DNA of 64,000 bases. It comes from Bacteroidota bacterium (GTDB taxonomy: Bacteria > Bacteroidota > Bacteroidia > Chitinophagales > Chitinophagaceae). Both the position numbers and the translations under genes were made by a program. The stretch is taken from NCBI GenBank assembly GCA_023386045.1, contig JAEWKK010000018.1:1-64000 (forward strand). The letters are read 5' to 3'. Every line of letters starts with the position of its first letter. Position 1 is the stretch's first letter. The notes under the pieces were generated by a model. That model saw only the letters and a list, made by a program, of their open reading frames with translations, did no database searches and was not told where the DNA came from. This document shows positions 35,544 through 44,478 of this stretch, piece by piece.

Positions 35544-35822
35544 ATGAAACAAACAAAGACAACTACCACCACAAAAACTTCCAGGCCCTCAGGTATAGGC
35601 ACGATGTTCGACAAAGCGAATTTCATGTGGATGTTACTGGGACTGGTAGTGATCGCCATAGGCCTGGTGCTGATGTCAGGTGGAGGAAGCCAGGATCCCA
35701 ATGTTTTTAATAAAGACGAAGTATATGGCTTCAGGCGCATCACGCTGGCGCCCATTATTATCCTCGCAGGACTTGTAATCGAGATCGTCGCTATTTTCCG
35801 CCGTCCAAAAAACGCTGAATAG
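35544..35822 (+). CDS. DUF3098 family small membrane protein
   Basis: 92 residues with a Thr/Lys-rich N-terminus, one hydrophobic hairpin pair (FMWMLLGLVVIAIGLVLMSGGG and ITLAPIIILAGLVIEIVAIF) and the conserved middle DPNVFNKDEVYGFRRITLAP that defines the family. Function is unknown. Its fixed place between ftsX and uppP suggests an accessory role in division or undecaprenyl phosphate recycling. It is followed by uppP after two bases. Confidence 0.9.
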   Translation: MKQTKTTTTTKTSRPSGIGTMFDKANFMWMLLGLVVIAIGLVLMSGGGSQDPNVFNKDEVYGFRRITLAPIIILAGLVIEIVAIFRRPKNAE

Positions 35823-35824
35823 GA

Positions 35825-36691
35825 ATGGATCTTATTGATGCCATTATCATTGCCATTGTAGAAGGGCTGACCGAGTTTTTGCCTGTATCTTCTACCGGAC
35901 ATATGATCATCACCAGCTACCTGCTGGGCATTCACACCAATGATTTTACCAAGGTATTTGAAGTAGCCATACAGCTGGGCGCCATCATGGCTGTGATCAT
36001 TCTCTACTGGAGAAAATTTTTCCAGTTCAACCAGTGGGAGTTTTATCTGAAGTTGTTGGTTGGTGTGATCCCTGCGCTTTTGCTTGGCTATTTATTCGGC
36101 GACCTGATTGATGCCATGATGGAAAGTCCGTTAACAGTGGCCATCAGCTTATTATTGGGAGGGATCGTACTTCTTTACATTGACAAATGGTTCAATCAGC
36201 CTACACGCCCCGACCTGTTTGCCATGGAAACCACCACCTCTGAACTCATTGAAGCAGATGAAAAATTAAGCTATAAAAAATCTTTGCTGATCGGTTTCTG
36301 GCAGGTGCTGGCCATGGTGCCTGGCGTAAGCAGAAGTGCGGCTTCCATTATTGGAGGTATGCAACAAAAGCTCTCCAGGAACTTCGCTGCTGAATTTTCC
36401 TTCTTCCTGGCGGTGCCTACCATGTTTGCAGCAACCGCTTATTCTTTGGTAATCAAAAAATGGGAATCTGCTGATGGTGTTGTAAAAAAAGGATACGAGC
36501 TGATTCTCGAATCAAAAGAAAACACCTACGCCTTCATCATTGGAAATATCGTGGCCTTTGTTGTTGCACTCCTGGCCATCAGGTTTTTCATCAGCTACCT
36601 GAAAAAATACGGCTTCCGGGTTTTTGGTATTTACCGCATCATCGCAGGCGTTGCCCTGCTGATCCTGATCCTCGTAGGAAATATCAAATAG
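35825..36691 (+). CDS. uppP: Undecaprenyl-diphosphate phosphatase
   Basis: Integral membrane enzyme (BacA family) that recycles undecaprenyl diphosphate to the monophosphate carrier used for peptidoglycan and O-antigen. 288 residues with the two catalytic motifs EGLTEFLPVSSTGHMI (~16-31) and VPGVSRSAASIIGG (~170), and about eight membrane helices. Overproduction in other bacteria confers bacitracin resistance. It starts two bases after DUF3098 and ends the ftsX operon; truB, which often follows in related genomes, is absent here. Confidence 0.96.
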   Translation: MDLIDAIIIAIVEGLTEFLPVSSTGHMIITSYLLGIHTNDFTKVFEVAIQLGAIMAVIILYWRKFFQFNQWEFYLKLLVGVIPALLLGYLFGDLIDAMMESPLTVAISLLLGGIVLLYIDKWFNQPTRPDLFAMETTTSELIEADEKLSYKKSLLIGFWQVLAMVPGVSRSAASIIGGMQQKLSRNFAAEFSFFLAVPTMFAATAYSLVIKKWESADGVVKKGYELILESKENTYAFIIGNIVAFVVALLAIRFFISYLKKYGFRVFGIYRIIAGVALLILILVGNIK

Positions 36692-36826
36692 CAACTCCTT
36701 TTTATTTTTACTGAATCCGATCATTTATTTAATGAGGCATACATTCAAGATGTATTTTTATTTTTACTTCTACCGCTGAAGATTTTTATAGTTAGTAGTT
36801 AAAAATGGCGGTCAATCAAAACCAAT

Positions 36827-38152
36827 ATGCAGACTGCTCCCAAAAAAGTGATCAATGCCTGGGCCATGTACGACTGGGCCAATAGTGCTTACAACCTTGT
36901 GATCACTTCCACCATTTTCCCTGCCTATTTTGAAGCCTTCACCGGAGATAAAAATGAAAAGACCATTGACAGGGTGAGTTTTTTAGGAAGGGAATACGTG
37001 AATACTTCTTTATACAATTACGCATTGGCGGTAGCCTTCCTGGTGGTGGCCATCATGTCGCCACTGCTTTCTTCCATTGCAGATACCAGGGGAAATAAGA
37101 AAAACTTCATGGCTGGTTTCTTTACTCTGGGAAGTTTGAGCTGCGGATTGCTTTTCTTTTTTACAGGAGAAAATCTTTTACTGGGAATTATCTGCATGAT
37201 CCTTGCCTGTATCGGCTATTGGGCCAGCCTTGTTTTTTACAATTCATTTTTACCTGAAATAGCTGCTCCTGAAAACCGCGACCGCGTAAGTGCCCGCGGC
37301 TTTTCATTTGGTTATATTGGAAGTGTGATCCTGCAGGTAATCTGTTTTGTATTTGTGTTCAACCCCGGACTGATCGGGGGTGACAAGGATTCAACCATAC
37401 AGTTCCGACTTTCTTTCCTGCTGGTAGGCATCTGGTGGTTCTTGTTTGCCATGATGTCTTTGCGCAGGCTTCCTTCTTCTGTTCCTTCAGTAAAGGAAAA
37501 CAATGGAAAGGTTTTTATCAAAGGTTACCATGAGTTGCAAAAAGTATGGAAGCAGCTCACCCATATACCTGTTCTGAAGCGCTTTCTCTTCTCCTTCTTT
37601 TTTTACAACATGGGCGTTCAAACCGTGATGCTGGCCGCTACACTCTATGGAAAAAGTGAATTAAGAATAGAAACAACAAACCTCATCATCGCCATACTTT
37701 TGATACAACTCATTGCAATACCCGGGGCCATCCTGATCGCCAGGTTATCAGAAAGAATCGGGAATATCCAAACGCTGATGATTGTTGTGGCTATTTGGAT
37801 CGGCATCTGCATCATTGGATACCGCCTGCCTGTTGGTGGCATTTATGAATTTTACGGACTGGCAGCACTGGTGGGATTTGTTATGGGTGGCATACAGTCG
37901 TTAAGCCGTTCCACCTATGCCAAGCTGATGCCTGAAACCAGGGATACTACTTCGTTTTTCAGTTTTTATGATGTTACCGAAAAGATCGCTATTGTAATTG
38001 GCATGTTCCTTTTTGGTTATATCAATGAGATCACTGGATCACAACGCAATTCAGTGCTCGCTCTACTTATATTTTTTGTACTGGGATTGTTGCTATTACT
38101 CTATACATTGCGTGCAAAACCGAAAAAGAACAATGAAGCTTTATACAATTGA
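36827..38152 (+). CDS. MFS transporter, UMF1 family
   Basis: 441 residues with about twelve membrane helices. The N-terminal signature INAWAMYDWANSAYNLVITSTIFPAYF and the LPEIAAPENRDRVSARGFSFGYIGS region define the UMF1/Atg22-related group. The C-terminal half contains GGIQSLSRSTYAKLMPE, also typical. Substrates are unknown in bacteria; fungal Atg22 exports amino acids. The last 20 bases overlap the start of the next gene in another frame, so the two are probably coupled. Confidence 0.88.
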   Translation: MQTAPKKVINAWAMYDWANSAYNLVITSTIFPAYFEAFTGDKNEKTIDRVSFLGREYVNTSLYNYALAVAFLVVAIMSPLLSSIADTRGNKKNFMAGFFTLGSLSCGLLFFFTGENLLLGIICMILACIGYWASLVFYNSFLPEIAAPENRDRVSARGFSFGYIGSVILQVICFVFVFNPGLIGGDKDSTIQFRLSFLLVGIWWFLFAMMSLRRLPSSVPSVKENNGKVFIKGYHELQKVWKQLTHIPVLKRFLFSFFFYNMGVQTVMLAATLYGKSELRIETTNLIIAILLIQLIAIPGAILIARLSERIGNIQTLMIVVAIWIGICIIGYRLPVGGIYEFYGLAALVGFVMGGIQSLSRSTYAKLMPETRDTTSFFSFYDVTEKIAIVIGMFLFGYINEITGSQRNSVLALLIFFVLGLLLLLYTLRAKPKKNNEALYN

Positions 38153-38990
38153 TACAGGTTTTTTCAAGCTGGATGGCGGTGCCATGTTTGGAGTAGTGCC
38201 TAAAACCATTTGGAATAAGATCAATCCAGCCGATGAGAACAATATGTGCAACTGGGCCATGCGCTGCCTGCTGATTGAAGACGGAAACAGGTTGATCCTT
38301 GTTGATAATGGCATCGGCAATAAACAGGATGCAAAATTCTTTGGCCATTATTATTTGCATGGCAGTGATAGTCTTGATTCATCACTTGCCCGTCATGGAT
38401 TTCACCGCGATGATATTACAGATGTTCTGCTCACCCACCTGCATTTTGATCATTGCGGCGGTTCTATCATGAGAGATGGAGACAAATTGATCCCGGCATT
38501 TAAGAACGCTGTGTACTGGAGCAACCAGCAACACTGGGACTGGGCTGTTCATCCCAACGACAGGGAAAAGGCATCTTTCCTGAAAGAAAATATCCTGCCC
38601 ATCAGTGAAAGCGGACAATTACAATTCATTACTCTTCCTGATGATCCTTCCTCTTTAATGGCATCTTTCAATGAAAACATTTCATTGAGGCTGGTGAATG
38701 GGCATACGCAATCCATGATGTTGCCACAGATCAATTATAAAGGAAAGACGATTGTATTCATGGCAGACCTACTTCCTTCAGCAGGACATATTCCCATTCC
38801 TTATGTAATGGCCTATGATATGTTTCCTTTGACAACGCTCAATGAAAAAAAATCCTTCCTGGCAGAAGCAGCAGAAAAAAATTATATCCTGTTCTTTGAA
38901 CATGATCCAATGATCGAATGCTGCGACCTGCAGACAACAGAAAAAGGGATCAGGCCAAAAAACAATTACAGGTTAGAGGAGGTTATTTAG
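38133..38990 (+). CDS. MBL-fold metallo-hydrolase
   Basis: 285 residues from MKLYTIDTGFFKLDGGAMFG. The metal-binding motif HLHFDHCGG (within LLTHLHFDHCGG, ~90-100) and further His/Asp positions (NGHTQSM, MADLLPSAGHIP, FFEHDP) fit a dinuclear zinc hydrolase. It resembles lactonase/quinol-hydrolase type MBL proteins; the substrate is unknown. A longer in-frame extension to 37998 lies inside the MFS gene and is not used. The start overlaps the MFS gene by 20 bases, and the 3' end overlaps the convergent DUF3108 gene by 8 bases. Confidence 0.9.
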   Translation: MKLYTIDTGFFKLDGGAMFGVVPKTIWNKINPADENNMCNWAMRCLLIEDGNRLILVDNGIGNKQDAKFFGHYYLHGSDSLDSSLARHGFHRDDITDVLLTHLHFDHCGGSIMRDGDKLIPAFKNAVYWSNQQHWDWAVHPNDREKASFLKENILPISESGQLQFITLPDDPSSLMASFNENISLRLVNGHTQSMMLPQINYKGKTIVFMADLLPSAGHIPIPYVMAYDMFPLTTLNEKKSFLAEAAEKNYILFFEHDPMIECCDLQTTEKGIRPKNNYRLEEVI

Positions 38991-39792
38991 TCTTTCTTTT
39001 TTCAAGTGCTGTAAGCGGGTGTCGCAAATTGCGGTATCCCGACATATCTACTTTTATATTCCCGATCAGTATGGGGCTTTGAATGCGAACAGGTAAGCGG
39101 TTGGCATCGTCAGAGACCCATACGGTCATATTTTCTCCGCCAGAAAATAGAGTTCCTTCCACCAGCATGGCTTTGAATTTTATGGTTTTAAATTTACCAT
39201 ACGTGGTTTTGATCTCTTCCTTTCCCATATAACGGATGTAGAGTTCATGAACTTCATTTTCAAGGAACATATTGAATGGAACCCTGTCGTTTTTTTTGTA
39301 ACCGCTGAAATCAATATTTCGTGCAAAATAAATTGTGCTTAATACATCCTGCACACAAACCGGGACCTTTATGGTATTGCTATCGGATGTAGCCGTATTG
39401 TTCTTACGATTGAATATTACAAGTTCTGATTTTTTTGTACGGCCTTCCTGTGTCTTTCTCGAAAACCGGATTGGTTGCATGGTAGCAGTATCAATAAAAC
39501 TTTCATAGCGGTCGCGTACTTTATAGATCCAGTCGTAACGCGAATTGGACTGGCCTTCACCCACCATGTGAAAGACTGTTTTTCCATTCAGCTTTTCAAG
39601 GTTGTTGGTAAAACTGGCTTCACCTGCATTAACAAATAATCCGGCAGCAGAATAAAAAACTGTGTACCTGATCTCTTCACCATCCTGCGTGGTCGTGTTC
39701 CGGATATTGCAGAAATCAACCGGCGGCTGCACTTGCTGAACAAGTGCTGACATAAATAGAAAAATACCCGGTAAGAAATTAACTGCTTTCAT
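38983..39792 (-). CDS. DUF3108 domain-containing secreted protein
   Basis: 269 residues with an N-terminal hydrophobic signal (MKAVNFLPGIFLFMSALV). The domain shows the DUF3108 pattern: EEIRYTVFYSAAGLFVNAGEASF at the start, FHMVGEGQSNSRYDWIYKVRDRYESFID, RFSRKTQEGRTKK and WVSDDANRLPVRIQSPILIGNIKVDM at the end. The family is predicted to sit in the periplasm; no activity is established. The start overlaps the end of the flippase-like gene by 14 bases, so it is the second gene of a two-gene operon. Confidence 0.88.
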   Translation of the reverse strand: MKAVNFLPGIFLFMSALVQQVQPPVDFCNIRNTTTQDGEEIRYTVFYSAAGLFVNAGEASFTNNLEKLNGKTVFHMVGEGQSNSRYDWIYKVRDRYESFIDTATMQPIRFSRKTQEGRTKKSELVIFNRKNNTATSDSNTIKVPVCVQDVLSTIYFARNIDFSGYKKNDRVPFNMFLENEVHELYIRYMGKEEIKTTYGKFKTIKFKAMLVEGTLFSGGENMTVWVSDDANRLPVRIQSPILIGNIKVDMSGYRNLRHPLTALEKRKTK

Positions 39793-40774
39793 TTTTCCTT
39801 TTAAAAATGCGAAGGTTCAGTATCAACAAACTTCCTGCAATGGCCGGCAGGATCAGGTTGATGAACCATACAGTAATGGATGTAAACCCTATGCCAAGTT
39901 TGTTGGCGGAGAACAATCCCATCAGCATGAGGCTGATCTCTCCTCTCAATCCAATTTCAACGAGTGTAATAGATGGAATAACCGACATGGCCAGAAAAAC
40001 AACACCCATGACCAGGATGATGGTTTGAATGGGTACATTCACTTCGAAGAGATAAAAAACCAGCACATACTGGCTGATAAAAACAAAGTAACGTGCAAGA
40101 GAAATGATCAGGATCCTGGCCAGCATATTCATGTCAAAATATTTCAGAGCATCCACCAGGTAATCGTAACGGTGTGCCCTGATCCATCTTTTGAAAAAAT
40201 ATACTGTACCGGAAACATTGAAATAGACCAGCAGCAAAATAGCTTCAGCCAGTATCAGTCCATAAAGAATGAACTGGTACCAGATCCTGAAATCCTGGAA
40301 GCCCTGGAGAATGGATTTCTTTAAAATTACAAGTCCAACAATCCCAAAAAATACGGTGACCAGTAATTGCGCAAAGCTGCCAACAAGTGTAACAGAAATC
40401 GTTTTTAGCCTGTTCCCCTCAGGCAGGTACATCATCCGGCCTATATACTCACCAACGCGGTTAGGCATGGTCACTGAAAATGAAACACCGGAAAGCACGG
40501 CCTTGAATGATTGTAAAAAGCTGATAGGATAAATATGCCGGACCGATAATTGCCATTTCAGCGATTCCAGTCCCCAGTTTACAGGTATCAGCAGCACCGC
40601 GGCCAGCAGGTAACTGATCTTGTATGACTGAAAGGAATGCCTGATCTGCAGCCATGATGCTTCCAGTTGCGGTTGCCTGGTGATTTGCTTGTAAATGGAG
40701 AACAGCAGCCAGGCAAACAGGAGCGGACCCAAAAAATAATTGATAAAGATTTTGATATTTTTGTTCAGCTGCAT
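39779..40774 (-). CDS. Flippase-like membrane protein (lysylphosphatidylglycerol synthase TM / UPF0104 family)
   Basis: 331 residues from MQLNKNIKIFINYFLG, with about eight membrane helices and the family motifs NWGLESLKWQLSVRHIYPISF, FSVTMPNRVGEYIGRMMYL and LVEIGLRGEISLMLM. It corresponds to the membrane flippase half of MprF/AglD-type proteins without a catalytic aminoacyl-transferase domain. Lipid substrate unknown. The coding frame stays open upstream to 40804, but MQLNKN is the natural start. It is paired with the DUF3108 gene. Confidence 0.85.
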   Translation of the reverse strand: MQLNKNIKIFINYFLGPLLFAWLLFSIYKQITRQPQLEASWLQIRHSFQSYKISYLLAAVLLIPVNWGLESLKWQLSVRHIYPISFLQSFKAVLSGVSFSVTMPNRVGEYIGRMMYLPEGNRLKTISVTLVGSFAQLLVTVFFGIVGLVILKKSILQGFQDFRIWYQFILYGLILAEAILLLVYFNVSGTVYFFKRWIRAHRYDYLVDALKYFDMNMLARILIISLARYFVFISQYVLVFYLFEVNVPIQTIILVMGVVFLAMSVIPSITLVEIGLRGEISLMLMGLFSANKLGIGFTSITVWFINLILPAIAGSLLILNLRIFKRKNESS

Positions 40775-40885
40775 CCGCGGTAAAAATAATTGAAGAATCG
40801 CCACAAAGCCGAAGCAGAACTAAAAAGCACGATCTTCACTTCAATATGAACCATCAATTTAAATTCCCGTATCCGGATTAGCCCT

Positions 40886-41455
40886 TTGAAAAAATCCACC
40901 ACCATATTAGGAATCGACCCCGGAACACTTTTCATGGGTTATAGTGTGATAGAGGTAGAAAAAAATGCCATAACCATTAAGGTGATCGATGTCATGAAGC
41001 TTTCTTCCAGGAAAGATCATCATGAAAGGCTGAAACTGATACATGAAAAAATCACCGAGCTGGCAGACGCTTACCTGCCGCAGGCTTTTGCCATTGAAGC
41101 GCCGTTTTTTGGCAAGAATGTCCAGAGTATGCTCAAGCTGGGAAGAGCACAGGGCGTGGCCATTGCTGCTGCCATGAGCAGGAACATTCCTGTTTCGGAA
41201 TACTCTCCCAAAAAAGTTAAACAATCCATTACAGGAAATGGCAATGCAGATAAAGAGCAGGTATGGAAAATGTTGCAGCGAATTACAGCTCTCCCCGACA
41301 AACCCAAATACTTTGATGCAACAGATGCTCTTGCTGTTGCGCTCTGTCATCATTTCGGCAACAAGGTAATGACAACCACTACTACAGGAAAAACAAAAAA
41401 GAAAACAGGCAGCTGGGAAAAATTTATCCAGGACAATCCCAAAAGGATCTCATAA
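40886..41455 (+). CDS. ruvC: Holliday junction resolvase RuvC
   Basis: Homodimeric endonuclease cutting Holliday junctions processed by RuvAB. 189 residues carrying the four acidic catalytic positions: ILGIDPGT, AIEAPFFGKN, and YFDATDALAVALCHH. The C-terminus is extended by ~30 residues (KTKKKTGSWEKFIQDNPKRIS), as in other Bacteroidota. No ATG is available: the frame has a stop at 40847-40849, and only TTG 40886 (or ATT/ATC codons upstream) can initiate before the GIDPG motif, so TTG is taken as the start. The 3' end overlaps the convergent HIT gene by 6 bases. Confidence 0.95.
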   Translation: MKKSTTILGIDPGTLFMGYSVIEVEKNAITIKVIDVMKLSSRKDHHERLKLIHEKITELADAYLPQAFAIEAPFFGKNVQSMLKLGRAQGVAIAAAMSRNIPVSEYSPKKVKQSITGNGNADKEQVWKMLQRITALPDKPKYFDATDALAVALCHHFGNKVMTTTTTGKTKKKTGSWEKFIQDNPKRIS

Positions 41456-41839
41456 AAACTGAAGGATCTTTTCCTGGATGTTTTTGAGCTCTGCATCACC
41501 CAGTTTCATTTTGGGCTGGGTGAAGTTGAGATCATTGGCCGAGTTAATGGGTATGAGGTGCATGTGTGCATGCGGCACTTCAATGCCGATCACGGAAATG
41601 CCACACCTGTTGCAGTCAAAAGCTTTTTCAATGGCTTTGGCTATGGGCTTTGCAAACAATAACATTCCCTGCAGGTATTTATCATCCAGGTCAAAAATCT
41701 TATCCGTTTCATTTTTAGGGATCACAAGCACATGCCCTTCGCGGAGCGGAAAGATGTCGAGGAAGGCAAAGAAATTTTCATCTTCAGCGATCCTGAAGGA
41801 AGGTATTTCCCCACTAATGATCTTTGAAAAAATACTCAT
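41450..41839 (-). CDS. HIT family nucleotide-binding protein
   Basis: 130 residues from MSIFSKIISGEIPSFRIAEDENFFAFLD; the upstream extension to 41917 overlaps greA and is not used. The histidine triad is HAHMHLIP near residue 90-97, with the usual FLDIFPLREGHVLVIPK segment. HIT proteins hydrolyse nucleoside phosphoramidates or dinucleoside polyphosphates. It follows greA by 40 bases on the same strand, giving a two-gene unit. The gene ends inside the convergent ruvC tail. Confidence 0.93.
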   Translation of the reverse strand: MSIFSKIISGEIPSFRIAEDENFFAFLDIFPLREGHVLVIPKNETDKIFDLDDKYLQGMLLFAKPIAKAIEKAFDCNRCGISVIGIEVPHAHMHLIPINSANDLNFTQPKMKLGDAELKNIQEKILQFL

Positions 41840-41879
41840 GATAAAAACTTGGGAATGATCAATGTGTTCGCAGAAAGGA

Positions 41880-42353
41880 TCAGATGGAAATGTCTTCCAC
41901 CTTGAATTTGATGACACCTGCCGGCGCTGTTACTTCAGCCACATCACCAATCTGTTTGCCCAGTAAGCCTTTGCCTATGGGAGAGGTAACAGAGATCTTG
42001 CCGACTTTAAGGTCGGCTTCTTTTTCACTCACGATCTGGTAAGTCACTTCTTTTTTTGTATTGAGATTGATTACCCTCACCTTGGTAAGGATGGAAACTT
42101 TGCTGGTATCTATGGTTGATTCATCGATGATGCGGGCTGTAGCGATCTGGCCTTCCAGTTGGGCAATTTTTGCTTCAAGCATACCCTGTGCTTCTTTTGC
42201 CGCGTCATATTCCGCGTTTTCCTTGAGGTCGCCCTTTTCTCTTGCCTCGGCAATAGCTTTAGAAGCCGCAGGCCTGTCCACTCCTTTCATATGCTGCAGT
42301 TCGGCTTTCATTTGTTCCAATGTTTCCTTTGTCACATATTGTATTCCGTTCAT
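41880..42353 (-). CDS. greA: Transcription elongation factor GreA
   Basis: 157 residues. The N-terminal coiled coil has the conserved tip REKGDLKENAEYDAAKEAQ, whose acidic residues stimulate RNA cleavage by backtracked polymerase. The C-terminal FKBP-like domain carries SPIGKGLLGKQIGDVAEV. Length is standard. It is the first gene before the HIT protein. A terminator of the upstream T9SS gene (42378-42417) separates it from that gene. Confidence 0.97.
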   Translation of the reverse strand: MNGIQYVTKETLEQMKAELQHMKGVDRPAASKAIAEAREKGDLKENAEYDAAKEAQGMLEAKIAQLEGQIATARIIDESTIDTSKVSILTKVRVINLNTKKEVTYQIVSEKEADLKVGKISVTSPIGKGLLGKQIGDVAEVTAPAGVIKFKVEDISI

Positions 42354-42377
42354 GATAATTGGGTTTTGAACAAAAAG

Positions 42378-42417
42378 AAAAAAATAGCAACGCCTCAGTT
42401 TTCACCGAAGCGTTGCT
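42378..42417 (-). terminator. Terminator after the T9SS cargo gene at 42459
   Basis: AGCAACGC (42386-42393) pairs with GCGTTGCT (42410-42417), with further pairs of TTC/GAG type inside the loop; on the minus strand it is followed by ATTTTTTT. Confidence 0.85.
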
Positions 42418-42458
42418 TTTCAATTGAAGTAAAGATAAATATTATTTCTCTAAAAAGA

Positions 42459-44426
42459 TCACATTGGAGCCACCTGGCGGTTGATCACAAGTTTTTTATT
42501 GATCAACTGACCACCAGTGTTGAACTGCAATACATAGGCACCATCTTTCCATAACCTTGTATCCATGGTAAAGAAGTTGGCACCCTGTTTCATCGGGAAG
42601 GTCTTGATATCGATCAGCGCACCCGTGAAGTCCAGAACCCTTACCTGAACATTCTGTTTCTTTGAAGAATACAGGGAAAGCTGGATTCCATCCCTTGCAG
42701 GATTCGGGAACATCAATACATCACCTTCTTCGCTGGCCAGTGCAAGCCTGAGCATGCTGGTATATGCCACTGCACCGTTGTAAGATCTGATCTTTAACCG
42801 GTAATAAACAAATGACCTGTTGAAGTAAGAAGCATCATCTGTATATGAATAATTCATAACCGCATCACCATTTTCAATGGCATCTACCTGTGCTATGGTC
42901 TCGAAATCCTTACCATTGAAGCTGCGCTGCAGGTCAAAATAATCTGTTTCCATGTTGGCATTGGTGGTCCATTGCAATAATGCGTTTTTATTTTTTATGG
43001 TTCCATTGAAAGCGGTAATGGTTTTTTCCATTGGTACGCAGGTGGAATCATAAATGATATTTACAGTATCGTAGGCATAAGGATTACAACCGGCAGCCAA
43101 CTGCTGTTGTACGATATACATTCCCGGAGCATTTACCATAATGGTAGTACCAGTGGTTGTACCCACGATATTTCCATCAGGTGTTGTCCAGGTATATACA
43201 GATGCACTTGATGGGTTCTGCACCTGTAAAGTACTGGAGCCTATGACACCGCAAAACAGCGGTACATCGGCCAGGGCATCTACCCTTGGTGCAAGAAAGA
43301 GGTCAATCGGAGCCACAAAGTCTTTTAATTCAGAAGTAAAAGAAGCAGATGATCTTGTTTTCACTACCACCCTGTTAAATGGTGTACCACAAATATCACT
43401 GCCAAATACACTTACAGGGTCAAGACCCAGCTTGGTAAGGTTTACTGAAAACTCCATGAACTGCTTGGCAGCGTAGGTGCTACTCATAGAATTATCCTGC
43501 AGGATCAGCGAAAACGGTCCTGCCCACTCACCATTATTACACTGCAGACCCGTATAAAAGGCACCTACGGTTTTGGGAAGAATTCCGGCATAACCATATT
43601 GCGAACCTGATGAAGCACCATCAAAGCTTCCGCTCCAGTCAAATGATGCAGGCATTACGGAAAGCCATGCTTTATCCACCCAGATCCTGGCTTCGATATT
43701 AGTCAGTGAAGCACTTTGATATTCCGCTGAAAAGATGATATCTCCGGGCCTGATAATATTACCAGTGGCATCAAAAACCCAGGCAGTATGGCCGTCTTCA
43801 GCTCCATAACCATACCATCTCTGCGAAGCCCTGTCATAATAAATATCTGTCTGGTACATCTCGAAGTCAAAGTAACGGTTACCCGTAACGTTGTCCAGTG
43901 AAAGACCACCCAGAAACCATAAGGAGTCAGTTTTGTTGGGACCCGCTCTTCTTACATGCATGAACATGTCAAGGATGTCGTTCTTATCAGGAATATTCTG
44001 GATTCCACCCCCCCAGAACTGGGGGCTCATAGCATTCTTATTGGATCCACCGGCAAACACAGTTGTATCAATTCCGTGATAGTCACGAATGAACAAGGCA
44101 TCCAGCCACATCCTGTTGTTCACAATGCTGAACTGTGGTTTGCTCATGGTACGATAGAAAGAAGCCATTCTTTTTGGCCATGGAGATACGTCAGTAATAT
44201 AACCAGCCTTTATAGCAGCTGCCCCGGTAGTATCGATCACAAACTGACCTGTACCAATATTAGGATAGGTAAACCAGTCATCATTACCCGACTGCGCAAA
44301 GGCATTAAAGTAGTTATTCCTTAAATCACCATCCACACCAAAACCAGCCTTAATGATCGGCGTAGTGATCTGGGCCTGGGCTGATATTATTATGAATGTG
44401 GAAACCGAGAGTAAAAATGTTTTCAT
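42459..44426 (-). CDS. Secreted protein with T9SS type A sorting domain
   Basis: 655 residues from MKTFLLSVSTFIIISAQAQ (signal peptide); ATG 44432 adds two residues. Residues ~20-380 form a beta-rich region I do not recognise (AGFGVDGDLRNNYFNAFAQSGNDDWF, WMSVMPASFDWSGSFDGAS-like text). A PKD/Ig-like piece follows (STLQVQNPSSASVYTWTTPDGNIVG, ~395-455), then an Fn3-like module (YFDLQRSFNGKDFETIAQVD) and a C-terminal sorting domain (MFPNPARDGIQLSLY to KLVINRQVAPM). Expected to be exported through the outer membrane and displayed or released. Ligand or function unknown. Confidence 0.85.
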   Translation of the reverse strand: MKTFLLSVSTFIIISAQAQITTPIIKAGFGVDGDLRNNYFNAFAQSGNDDWFTYPNIGTGQFVIDTTGAAAIKAGYITDVSPWPKRMASFYRTMSKPQFSIVNNRMWLDALFIRDYHGIDTTVFAGGSNKNAMSPQFWGGGIQNIPDKNDILDMFMHVRRAGPNKTDSLWFLGGLSLDNVTGNRYFDFEMYQTDIYYDRASQRWYGYGAEDGHTAWVFDATGNIIRPGDIIFSAEYQSASLTNIEARIWVDKAWLSVMPASFDWSGSFDGASSGSQYGYAGILPKTVGAFYTGLQCNNGEWAGPFSLILQDNSMSSTYAAKQFMEFSVNLTKLGLDPVSVFGSDICGTPFNRVVVKTRSSASFTSELKDFVAPIDLFLAPRVDALADVPLFCGVIGSSTLQVQNPSSASVYTWTTPDGNIVGTTTGTTIMVNAPGMYIVQQQLAAGCNPYAYDTVNIIYDSTCVPMEKTITAFNGTIKNKNALLQWTTNANMETDYFDLQRSFNGKDFETIAQVDAIENGDAVMNYSYTDDASYFNRSFVYYRLKIRSYNGAVAYTSMLRLALASEEGDVLMFPNPARDGIQLSLYSSKKQNVQVRVLDFTGALIDIKTFPMKQGANFFTMDTRLWKDGAYVLQFNTGGQLINKKLVINRQVAPM

Positions 44427-44446
44427 AGACATGGTTTTTGGTTAGC

Positions 44447-44478
44447 AAAAGATGCGGAGGGTTACTCCGCTATCTTTT
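44447..44478 (-). terminator. Terminator overlapping the stop of the module-only secreted protein
   Basis: AAAAGAT-GCGGAG pairs with CTCCGC-(T)ATCTTTT around a GGTTA loop, with one bulge. The stem ends in T4 on the minus strand. It begins within the stop codon at 44477-44479 and lies just before the start of the gene at 44426, which then needs its own promoter or read-through. Confidence 0.75.

Noticed and set aside
34869..35552. 227-codon minus-strand open frame inside ftsX
   Set aside because: It is antisense to conserved FtsX segments; histidine-, aspartate- and glutamine-rich composition is typical of a shadow.
37998..38132. N-terminal extension of the MBL hydrolase
   Set aside because: The extra 45 codons lie inside the MFS gene in another frame and are cysteine- and tyrosine-rich without family support; the ATG at 38133 begins the conserved domain.
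36827..38152. Frameshift between the MFS gene and the MBL gene because of the overlap
   Set aside because: Both proteins are complete with their normal ends; a 20-base overlap is compatible with translational coupling.
44008..44025. C7 run followed by G5 as a slippage or phase-variation site in the T9SS gene at 42459
   Set aside because: The run encodes a normal WGGGIQ stretch in frame, and the run is short; no frame disruption is seen.
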